Shown: positions 22,301-31,207 of the stretch, piece by piece | Layout of the letters: the number at the start of each line of letters is the position of its first letter | How positions within the stretch are numbered: position 1 is the stretch's first letter | Assembly: GCA_964019165.1 (NCBI GenBank) | Contig: OZ025276.1 | Coordinates: forward strand, 5,889,840-5,953,839 | Direction of reading: 5' to 3' | Source of the DNA: Mastigias papua | Taxonomy: Eukaryota > Cnidaria > Scyphozoa > Rhizostomeae > Mastigiidae | DNA length: 64,000 nt | The notes under the pieces: model-generated | Databases searched by the model: none | Seen by the model: the letters and a program-made list of their open reading frames with translations, nothing else | What the model was told of the DNA's origin: nothing | Position numbers and translations under genes: made by a program

Positions 22301-25239
22301 CTCGAGATTGCATAGATAAGGGTACTGTCTATCCATTGTAAAGATTTTAGGACAATCACAGAAAGTTTGTCCACTGTAGAGCTACCCCCAAAATTATGTA
22401 TTTTGCGCATTCAGAAACAGGAAGTTGGTTGTCATGGCAATATAGGAGCCATTTTAGACTTGAAAACGTGTTAGTTTTTGTCCATTTGGCCTTTTTTGCA
22501 ACTTTTTACATGATTTTGTGGCAAAAAGCTCATTTTCCAGAAAAACAGCTTCAAGGGTACTAAGTGCCTTAACAAAAGAAGAAAATAATCTACTATAATT
22601 TACCCCAACTTCTACTAGTAGGTTTGTTATAAAGCAGTTTCTTTTATATAAAAAACGTGTAAACAAGAAAAAAGACAATGTTTTGCTATATTTTCCCGTG
22701 TTGCAAAACATTTCGGACAGTAAACATTTCGGATGACAAAAAATTTCGGACATTAAAATTTTCGGACGCCTCAAATGTCCGACAATATTAACGTCCGAAA
22801 TTGTTTGCCTTCAATGTATACACTTATCACCAAGCCAGTGCTTGATCGCCTTTTTGAAAGCAGCAACTTTTGTAAGTGCTTTTATGCGGTCATTAAGGGT
22901 GTTCCAAAGGAGGCTTCCTCTAAATGATAATGACTCTCTTCCAAATTTTGTTGTTCGTGCTCTTGGCAATCGACATACCGTGAATCCGCAAATTAGCCCC
23001 CCCCCTCGAATAAGCCCCCATGCTAGAACTTCAAATTGTTAATAAGCCCCACTCTCGAATAATCCCCCACCCTAGGTGATGATGAAGACTGTAATAAAGA
23101 TTAATGCTTAAATATAGACTGTTCTTGTACTAATATGGAGAAAAGGAGCTTTAGCAATGAGCTTATTATGCGACATTCGTCAAATAATTTTATAAGCCCC
23201 CCCTCGACTAAGCCCCCTCGAATAAGTCCCCACCCAAAAAGTATCGAAAAGATATAAGCCCCCAGGGGGGCTAATTCGAGGATTTACGGTAAATTTTTCC
23301 TTCCTAGGTCGTATTTCACAACCTTTTCTTCGTGAAATTCCCAAATATATGAGGGGTTCAAATTGTTCATTATTTCGTAAATTTCGGTCATCAGTTTCTG
23401 GAGATTTTGATCATGTATTTTCACGCTTTCACTTTTCTCCAGTAACTCATCAACGAAGAGTGATAGTCCTTGAAGAGGATCCTTAGTACACGTTTGTGTG
23501 TGCGTTTTATTTCGTTATTAGCAGCTTTCGTAGGAAAAGCCAGATTAACGGGCAATAGTTAAAATTGGAGAGTATTACGGCATTGCATATCAATATGGCC
23601 TGTGGTCTTGAGATATAAGTATTTAGCCTTGGGAAACTAGCTATGCTATGCTTAAGGAAAATTGCATCATTTCCCATTGAAGAAAGGGCTGCAGGTCTTA
23701 TTCAAATAAAGTTTTTATCTTCTCGAAAAATAGGCGTGAAAAATTGCTCATAAGAATACGGTGCTATACGGTGGAATTAGATGCAAAGTAAGATCTGCAG
23801 AACCATTGATACAATGTTTATTTACTACTCCCCCCCCCCATTTTTCCGTTTTAAGCCCTTGCTAGGGAGCCTTTTATTTAAGAATTTTTAGAAATAGGCT
23901 TTTCACCTAGGGGTAAAAGTTCAATCCCTGGCCCTTGAAATTTTGCAGATATTTTTGCATTTCATTTTATGTGTATTATTCTTAAGACCAGGGAAGACGC
24001 TTTATTTCTAAGCTTCATTCAATTTAAGTAATATTTATTAGTGTTTCGTTCTATCCCTCTCTTGTGTTGCTGCAGTAGCATTTTCCGTCATCTTTTCATT
24101 GCTGAACCAGGTGTAATATTTTTTATATAGGTACCGAAATGGTGTAGCAGAAGATGAAGGAGGCCAGATTCAATCATTAATCAATTCAACTGCAGACGGA
24201 ATATTCAAAGCATCAGAAGAAGGATTTGAGTTCTCAGTTGAAGATTGGGAAGTAGATGAGCTCTTGAAATGGACAAATGCGCTCAACTTTGATCAGTAAG
24301 TAATGTGTCTGTATAGCTTTATTTATGATTATATATATTTATTATGTAAGAGGTATGAAATGTCCGCCTTCTCATGTTTTTGCTGATTTTCCTGTATATG
24401 CCAATCATTACTGGTCATACTCTTTGTATCCAAAGACTTGCGTTTAATTTCAGGATTATTTTTTGCGACACCTTGTACAACGATATTGATTTGACTTATT
24501 AAGTACTTTCAACTATTGCCAAGTGCGTAGTGCAGGTTCAGAACGTTAGATGCTGGGAAAGTCTTACCTCAATTCAATTGAATCTATGAAACTATTATCT
24601 TGCTATGCTAGAGCCAAGTTTCAATTAAATTACTATTGTTATTGTTAATACTATTTTGTAGTCATCTCACTTCAATCAGTTCATTTTTGCCTTCGCGACG
24701 AAATATGTTTAAAACTGCAATAAATTTGCCTTCTTTTCGTCAAAGAAGACCGCTTCTCAGCATTTTTCACTTCGGATGTATCCGTTTTGTTTTCTGAGAA
24801 TAGCGTACACACATGCTGAGATTACCTTGTAAATCACTTCTGAGTATTCAAAGAACTCGCGCAGAATCTTCCGCCTCTGGTTTTGCAAACATTCTTTGCT
24901 TTAATTAGATTTTAATTTGCTGAAATTAGTAAAGCATTAGATTCTATTAACAACTAATTTTCTTAGTGTATGTAATGTTAGTGTAGTGAATCCATACATT
25001 TGTCACTACAATTTCGGCGGAGTTTCTTGATAACATATATGATTGAATTTCATGTAGTTTTCTCCATTATTCCTCTAAGTTAGACTTCAATCGATTTTGA
25101 TTCGCTCTTTCACTCACCTACCTATCTCCGTTTTATTTTCATTTGATTTACATCTTTTGTTTTGCTCCATGTTTGCGATTTTCCAGGTATCTTTCTGATT
25201 GGAAAGACCTTGGTACAACATCATCTTCGAGTTTGGCAG
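16286..25239 (+). CDS. C11orf65: C11orf65/MFI homologue, four recognised coding exons
   Basis: Joining 16286-16380, 16816-16869, 24131-24295 and 25187-25239 gives one frame with GT-AG introns. The second exon is a basic helix (SVLERKRKQKK, IAWFKKM). The third has an acidic stretch ending in WEVDELLKWTNALNFDQ, and the fourth continues YLSDWKDLGTTSSSS. This order and wording match the C-terminal half of vertebrate C11orf65 (there LEKKRKLRKIEWMRQMY, WEVDEVLNWTNTLNFDEY, ASWKEIATSNSS). The human protein is described as MFI, an inhibitor of mitochondrial fission acting on MFF. The N-terminal half of the vertebrate protein is absent upstream, so the gene is either shorter or truncated. The final exon is not settled; see the candidate at 27664. 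Confidence 0.78.
16816..16869 (+). CDS. C11orf65: C11orf65-like exon 2, basic helix
   Basis: 54 bp; acceptor CGTAG|A, donor AAAAT|GTACGG. A second acceptor eleven bases upstream (TCTAG|GTC, exon start 16805) is also open and would add VVR before the helix in another phase. The exon encodes the Arg/Lys-rich segment that precedes Met-Tyr in the vertebrate protein. The Tyr codon is completed in exon 3. Confidence 0.75.
16870..19757. other. Intron sequence, first part
   Basis: Intron of the C11orf65-like gene. AT-rich, with a short AACCAATC repeat at about 17325-17352. The short ORFs here (for example 19233-19535) show no family resemblance. Confidence 0.5.
19758..21304. mobile_element. Long inverted repeat with hammerhead-like cores in both arms
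   Basis: The left arm (about 19758-19935) is the reverse complement of the right arm (about 21097-21304) with scattered differences; shared pieces include CACATGTTCAATCAAG and CATACTTGACTCTATC. Each arm, read outward, carries a stem-loop followed by GTCGAAACG (19851-19883 -, 21163-21194 +). This recalls Penelope termini. The interior has no RT and holds a nested TIR element at 20329-20866. It could be two inverted Penelope ends or a foldback element. Confidence 0.6.
20329..20866. mobile_element. TIR element nested in the long inverted repeat
   Basis: Roughly 95-bp terminal inverted repeats starting GACAGGTCATTTGCTGG / GACATGTCATTTGCTGG, with only a few mismatches, flanked by TA on both sides. 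ATT could also be read as a 3-bp duplication, so mariner-like and Harbinger-like origins remain open. No transposase is seen. Confidence 0.75.
21652..22816. mobile_element. TIR element with reiterated TTTCGGAC motifs
   Basis: The ends are CATTAAAGGCAAA / CATTGAAGGCAAA inverted repeats flanked by TA (21650-21651, 22817-22818). Five TTCGGAC motifs lie in the first 100 bp. About six more lie in the last 110 bp, four in the same orientation as the left set and two inverted. Such clustered short motifs usually bind a transposase. About 900 bp of interior shows no transposase; the longest frame (22454-22774, -) has no recognisable domain. Confidence 0.7.
22826..23600 (-). pseudogene. LINE RT C-terminal fragment, split by a MITE
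   Basis: Right to left: ILSNFNYCPLIW (about 23570-23535), IKRTHKRVLRILFKDYHS (about 23520-23465), SVKIHDQNLQKLMTEIYEI (about 23430-23375) and KVVKYDLGRKN (about 23325-23295). After the MITE the frame resumes with RTTKFGRESLSFRGSLLWN (about 22965-22900). These are the standard closing blocks of many animal LINE ORF2 proteins. A frame change near 23465 and the MITE show it is inactive. Confidence 0.78.
22978..23289. mobile_element. TIR MITE, CCGTAAATCC family, copy 1
   Basis: Ends CCGTGAATCCGCAAATTAGC and CCGTAAATCCTCGAATTAGC (inverted), flanked by TA. It is rich in repeated AATAAGCCCC/CTCGAATAAG words. It is inserted exactly within the LINE fragment, whose frame is continuous if it is removed. 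A second family member lies at 60943-61789. Confidence 0.8.
23601..24130. other. Intron sequence before exon 3
   Basis: No gene or repeat family recognised. A C-run at about 23829-23838 is present, and a polypyrimidine stretch with TATAG ends at the exon 3 acceptor. Confidence 0.4.
24131..24295 (+). CDS. C11orf65: C11orf65-like exon 3
   Basis: 165 bp, phase 2 in and phase 2 out, acceptor TATAG|G and donor CA|GTAAGT. It encodes YRNGV, an acidic/polar stretch, then VEDWEVDELLKWTNALNFD. The WEVDE...WTNALNFD block is the strongest match to the vertebrate protein. Confidence 0.88.
25187..25239 (+). CDS. C11orf65: C11orf65-like exon 4
   Basis: 53 bp, acceptor TTCCAG|G, donor GCAG|GTAAAA. It encodes YLSDWKDLGTTSSSSLA and continues exon 3 in phase. 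Confidence 0.85.
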
Positions 25240-26069
25240 GTAAAATTTTGAATTACGTCTAATTTAAGATAGTGTCTGAGATTTTGGATTACTCTACACA
25301 TTATAACTGGCGAAAGATATTAACTAAACTTCGATTTTGTCTCTTACCAACTAACATTGTTGCTCATTAGCATATAAAATGTTTTCACCCCTTCGAATAG
25401 TGGTGTATGGCATTGTTGTCAATGATATCTACCCAACTGCCACAATCTAATTTATTTTGTAGATTTTTGGCTATTCTATGTCGTTTTTCATACAAAGTAA
25501 AAACTGTTAGTTGGTTTCAGTGGTTTCATGTGCTTTGAAGTATTAAGATCCTGTTTATGCTCTCTTCTCTTAACCATATATTGTTTAGCACATATTGTTT
25601 TGCGGTAAGAGGAGATTTCATGAAGACTTTTCCTCTCAAAATGTGTTTCATAAACAATATATGTGATCTGGAATTCTCACTTTTTGACGTCTTCTACATT
25701 TCTTTTCGAGTTTGCCTCAACACAGTTTTCCCGTTTGTGTTATTTCTTATTCAGTTTTTCTTGTTTTATATTCATGACTTTTTAATATTAAACAGGCTTG
25801 ACAGATTGTGTCTTTTGATTTCAAGGGTTATTTACATATGGTTTTATTTTTTCATACTTTTATAAGACAACTTGTTGCTATTATATTCAAATGTTGTGAG
25901 ATTAGTTATGGTGAAGTTGAAGACAATGGTTTGGAAATTATTCTGTTTATGCCAAACATATGTAAAACGTGCTTCCGTCTTTGGAGTCCTTCCGCTGATC
26001 AAACAACTGTCATAGCCCTTACCATGTAGAATTACCGTTGGCAGCAACTACTATGTACTTTTCGCCACT
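25240..26069. other. Intron/intergenic sequence after exon 4
   Basis: AT-rich. Open frames here (25557-25865, 25808-26029) are hydrophobic or random in composition and show no domain. Confidence 0.4.
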
Positions 26070-26157
26070 GTCAGGGATGAGACTGCCAAGGTCAGAGATG
26101 CAAAGTGCCATGGTCAGAGATGCAAACTGCCATGGTCAGAGATAACAGCTGCCATGG
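26070..26157 (+). repeat. Minisatellite, about 22-bp unit, four copies
   Basis: Consensus GTCAGAGATGCAAACTGCCAT with small differences between units. Confidence 0.85.
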
Positions 26158-26482
26158 TCTTACATACTGCAATATAAAAACATAAGATTCTGCAGTGCAC
26201 CAACAAAGTATTATATTCTTTTTTATGTGAACAAACTCTATGGAAAATTGAGACTCGATTTGCCAAGAAACGTAAGAATACTGCTAGAACTTAGAACATG
26301 GAACCTTCGCAAAAATTTTAATTTTACCTTAATTAATATATGGTTCTTAAAGACCATAGAACTCATTAAACCCGACAGAAGTTGTGTACATATTGTTTTT
26401 TCTAACCTTATATACGAGATTACTATTCAACAGCCTTAATCAGTAGCGGGGAGAGCAGAGGCCAGAGGTCCCATATAGTAAC

Positions 26483-26692
26483 GAAAAAATGCAATAGTAG
26501 TGAAAAATCTACGTCTTATTCGTAAATACAAGCTAAGATGACCGCAGATGCAGGTTTTACTGAAAGTTAATGCATTTTTATAATCTCATTTTATTTCCTT
26601 ATCAGCTTTACACCATGATGGTTTTAGAGAGGCATTGAGACACTGCTTGTATTTATGAATGAGACGTAGATTTTTCTCTGCATTTTTCTATT
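26483..26692. mobile_element. Foldback MITE
   Basis: Arms of about 48 bp (26483-26533 and 26645-26692) are inverted copies sharing AAAAATCTACGTCT and TAAATACAAGC. Short and non-coding. Confidence 0.65.
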
Positions 26693-27663
26693 ATTGTTTG
26701 GGGGCCACAACCCCCGGCCAACCCCTCAGGATCCATTTCTGGTTAAAGCCATGGAGTAGTCATTGTACTTTGATTCCCATGGTATCGTTCTGGTAGTGTT
26801 GTATAGTAATTATAAGCTATAGTGGATAGAATATTTTTGTACTGAATTACATGAATAGGGCAAACATTTATGTTACCCAGAGATTGGGATTCATCTTTCG
26901 ACGTTTGGGTATTAGTACTCTATCGAAATTGTGCTATTTTGATTTTGCCTATATTCCACTTTTCTTAGGTTTAATAGGTTGTTGTTAAAATTTTCTCAGA
27001 TTCAACCAAGAAATGATGACTGCTGAGCACGTACTTGGTTATTATCACTGGATTGAATAGAACCTTTCTTGTTTGAATATTCTAGATACTTCTCGCATGA
27101 ATATTGTACTACGCAATATATGATGTATTTCACATTAATCCTAATTTTCCTTCGTTTCACTTGTAAATTTTTGAACCGTCGACAATATGTCTTATAATGA
27201 CCATCAATATTGTTCAATATTGTCAGATTTTTACGCTTTTCCTTTCCTATATCTTTTTATCATATCAAATTTTTTAATGGACCAAACTCACTTTGAAACA
27301 TTAGCATATGAAAACCTAGACTATAGCGTACACCTAGATACTTTAAGTACAACTTGAGGAATGAGCATGCTAGAACATGTTTAACTGCTCATTTCGGGCA
27401 GATCTTTCATGACGTATACGGTTTTCATATACTCAGCTCATGAAACAGTTTCACATACAGACCTCTGTTTGACACGACAAATTTACTTACTGCATAAATT
27501 TACCTCTATAAATATGATAGATTATTAAACATACATTATTATTTTGCAGAACGATAACGGATTGACATACTTTTTCAAACTATGACTTAAAATCTAACTT
27601 TTGTGACTTCAACTTTTATGTTTATTTCTGTTTGGGTCTTAGACCCCATTATGTTCACACCAG

Positions 27664-27701
27664 AAGGCTTTGAACAGCATTTAGCAACTGCAAAAATGTG
27701 A
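27664..27701 (+). CDS. Possible last exon of the C11orf65-like gene
   Basis: After CACACCAG, two bases complete the split codon from exon 4, and 11 codons ([11 protein letters not shown]) run to TGA. This would close the protein shortly after the Ser-rich segment, where the vertebrate protein reads KGF. The acceptor is plausible but the exon is so short that chance is a real alternative. Confidence 0.2.
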
Positions 27702-27730
27702 CTTAGCAAGAATAGAAGAAGCAAATTTAC

Positions 27731-27856
<126 letters not shown>

Positions 27857-27897
27857 TCAAATAGCTCCAATCATAAAGAAAGTTTTAAAGACATAAA

Positions 27898-28162
<265 letters not shown>

Positions 28163-28201
28163 TTCAATAGCCTTTCCACTAAAAGTTTTTAAAAATGTGT
28201 A

Positions 28202-28470
<269 letters not shown>

Positions 28471-28474
28471 ACAA

Positions 28475-29587
28475 CTAGATGAATAAGCAATTAGATGGAG
28501 TGGCAATGGGTAGTTCTTTGGGGCCAGCTTAAGCAAATATTTTCGTGGGCGTTCATGAAAATAGACTTTTCAATACCACCGTAAAACCAAGTGTCTACTT
28601 TCGTTATGTTGACGATACTTTTGTCATTTTCGGTTCGGAGCTGGAATGTGATCGTTTTCATGTAAATCTCAACCAGCTACATCCGGCCCTAAAATTTACA
28701 GTAGAGGAGGAGCAAAACAACTCCTTGAATTTTCTAGATGTTTCGGTGGAGAAAGGGGGCACTGGATTTCTCACCAGCATTTACAGGAAGCCAACGTTTA
28801 CTGGTCAATACATCCGTTGGAATTCATTCAGTCCAAAAGCTAGGAAAATCAACCTAATCAAAACTTTAGTTCATAGGGCACTTATGATTGCTCTAGAACT
28901 AAGTTAGATTCTGAGCTGGACACAATAAAACAACTTCTAATTGATAACGGATATCCAGAAGACGTCCTTGTTTCTTGCATTAAGGAAAAACTAGCCAACA
29001 TTTCATCAGAAAAAGGTTTGTTCCTGAAAAGTGCCCGGTTTACCTGAAATTGATCTTGATTGGAAATGTTTCATCAAAATTTGAAAACCAAATTATTACA
29101 GCCATTACATCTTGTTTCTTTGCTGTGAAGCCCCGTGCGGTTTATAATACTAGGGTCATGCTACCATCTGCTAAAAACGATAGCGTTCCTACCACTCAAA
29201 AAAGTTGTGTTGTTTACGAATTTTCGTGCCGATGTGAAGCTCGGTACGTAGGGCGCACTACGCAGAGGCTAGCAGATAGAATAAAACAACATGTACCCAC
29301 AAGCATCAGGACGAAAAACAACAATAAGAGAACAGCCACCGCGTATGTGTAAAAACTCTAATTCTAAAATGAAAAGTGATTCGGCCATAGGACATCATCT
29401 TATTACAAATCCAGAATGCGCCAAAACATATACAAACGATAATTTTCGGATCATTGGGCAAGCAAGATCGTCCTGTCATTTAAGTCTTTTGGAATCAGTT
29501 TACATTAAGACTCAAAACCCAGTCTTGTGTAAACAAGAAGAGTTCGTTGTTTACACTTGGACTCTTCAAGTGAACAATGGTGAATAG
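28475..29587 (+). pseudogene. Penelope-like element, RT and GIY-YIG, broken
   Basis: RT fragment with VAMGSSLGPA (followed by a stop), then FRYVDD at about 28600-28617 and NSLNFLDVSVE at about 28723-28755. After a frame break at about 28905 comes a helical KQLLIDNGYPEDVLVS linker. 29050-29352 holds the GIY-YIG start (CVVYEFSC, then RYVGRTTQRLADRIKQH, with YVG and Arg intact). Another frame break near 29330 leads to the C terminus shared with 6497-6697. It is 5' truncated and has at least three disruptions. The RYVGRTTQR wording differs from the 4423-5781 protein, so this is a second Penelope family. Confidence 0.82.
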
Positions 29588-29830
29588 GTGCTAATTGGCC
29601 AATCATACGGCTAACTGGACACATTATTCATCATATCACGTGCACCCGCATCTGGCTATATATTTCGGTTCACCTTTCGGTCGTTATCCGACGTTTCATA
29701 CTCTGACGAGTGTTGAACGAAAGGAGCTTTCAGTATGCTAAAAGAATGTTCCCACTTTTTCGTGCTATAGTGAAGTTCTGTAGTACCAGCAGACTTTCAC
29801 TATTCATTATATTAGCTAGCAGTCGACAGT
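29588..29830 (+). mobile_element. Penelope family 2, 3' non-coding region
   Basis: It matches the reverse complement of 6269-6496 over its length, including CATCTGGCTATATATTTCGG and the hammerhead. The shared sequence ends near GTAGTACCAGCAGACTT (about 29800). Confidence 0.75.
29697..29737 (+). ncRNA. Minimal type I hammerhead ribozyme
   Basis: CATACT (29697-29702), CTGACGA (29703-29709), GT-GTTGA-AC stem II, GAA (29719-29721), a stem III of A-U and two G-U pairs with loop AGC, C at 29731, and AGTATG (29732-29737). CATACT and AGTATG form a perfect 6-bp stem I. All core residues of the hammerhead (CUGANGA, GAA, U-H) are in place; the predicted cut is after 29731. A three-pair stem III is typical of the minimal hammerheads known from Penelope-like elements. 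Confidence 0.72.
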
Positions 29831-30094
29831 AGGGCGTGAATGTGAAACGACTAAATGGTTCTCTGTATGAAAGGCAGTCAGGCAATGTTTGAGCTCAGAT
29901 ATGCCAAAATTCGTACGTATGGACCAATATGCCTAAATATTGTTATCTTGCTTCGCTGTCTGTTCATTGTAAAGAATCTAAATCTTGCTCTGTACAGGTC
30001 ACCTAGAAGATCACAAGTGGTGAAAAATTCTCTCGAGTATGCAAAGTATCCTCCTTTGAACATAGTGGGGATAGTGCGTAATGTGTGCTTGGAT

Positions 30095-30180
30095 TCGCAT
30101 CTGGCTATGTATTTCCATTGGCTGATGGTTTGTCGTTAAACTTTTCGGGTTCTGGTGAGCTATGAACAAATCGAGAGTAC
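30095..30180 (+). mobile_element. Degenerate Penelope 3' terminus
   Basis: GCATCTGGCTATGTATTTC (30096-30115) repeats 29648-29666, and the following TCGTTA and CTGGTGAG...TGAACAAA echo the hammerhead region. It is an old third copy of the same terminus. Confidence 0.45.
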
Positions 30181-31024
30181 TCCAAACCTCCCACCCCGCC
30201 CCCTTCGTGCAATATTGAACTTTTACAATATGAAAAATTCATTCCTGTACAACTGTGCTTTGGTTAGGCTGTATTCAAACAACTATTGGGTTACAAACCT
30301 GGCACATTTCACACTTCCTCGCTGGGTATGATACATAAACTACTAACGGTCTATAGAAAAGTAAATATTACCTGAAGAAAATGCATATTGATTCCGAACA
30401 ATTTAAAACATACTGAATAAGGAGAGCTCAGCGGTGACTCTTCTGCTACAGTATTATCATAATTAATTCTTTGCAATATTCATTGAACCATACGGTATTG
30501 AAATTTATGAAGATAGAAACAAGAAAACACGATATGTGAAAACGACAACAAATTGCATCAGTTTGTCTGGCATTAGCATATTTCAATTGGAGATCAAAAC
30601 TCAAAGTACTCTACAGATTAGAAGTGACTGTTAGCAAAAGTAATTATAAGTCCAATACACTAGAAGGATAGGCAACAGTTGTTAAAAGGTATTTGCTATG
30701 CTAATACATCTTGCACTAACAAAAGTAGAAAATGAAACAATTATGCCTTACCGTAAATTAATTGCCATACAGTCTATTCTAGTCTATTCTCCACCAAATT
30801 ACAGTACATGACTAAAAGATAATTGTTTCACCTACATACCAATTCAGAATGAAGCACTTTGAGCTCAAAATACTTGTTTCATACATGGTCTACCATGCTA
30901 CCATACCAAGGTATTTTTCATAAAAGCAACATTCTAGCGGGAAAAATAGAAGTCGCCTTGAGCTAGGCACTATGCTTACAAATAAAAACGTTTAAGTAAT
31001 AACATAGGTACACGAGGGACAATG
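30181..31024. other. 3' flank of the transgelin-like gene
   Basis: Non-coding. On the - strand this is the 3' UTR/downstream region. I see no canonical AATAAA close to the stop on the - strand. Confidence 0.35.
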
Positions 31025-31207
31025 CTAGTCAATGATTGCTCTTGTTTTACCCATCGTCATGCCAGCTTGAGATGCTCCTTTGTTTGTTCCCATTTGAAGG
31101 CCTATTATTCCTTGCCCAGCCTTGAGTTGCTCCTCACTCCAATCCCTCTTTTCTCCTTCTGCTTGCTTTGGTCCCAACGTTGGACCATCAAATCCTTTCA
31201 CCTGTGC
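31025..31207 (-). CDS. Transgelin-like exon 5, calponin repeat and stop
   Basis: 60 codons plus TAG at 31027-31025. The sequence has TLGPKQAEG, WSEEQLKAGQGIIGLQMG and the calponin signature NKGASQAGM. Two acceptors six bases apart (CTCAG|GCACAG|GTG) give exon starts at 31207 or 31201, differing by Ala-Gln. Confidence 0.92.
   Translation of the reverse strand, partial: AQVKGFDGPTLGPKQAEGEKRDWSEEQLKAGQGIIGLQMGTNKGASQAGMTMGKTRAIID

Noticed and set aside
26070..26157. CRISPR-like array
   Set aside because: The four units are contiguous without spacers and the genome is eukaryotic; it is a minisatellite.
25557..26439. Several 70-100 codon frames after exon 4
   Set aside because: Random composition; none continues the C11orf65 frame.
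29855..30139. 94-codon + strand frame as a host gene or last C11orf65 exon
   Set aside because: Its second half is a decayed Penelope terminus and it does not match the C11orf65 C terminus.
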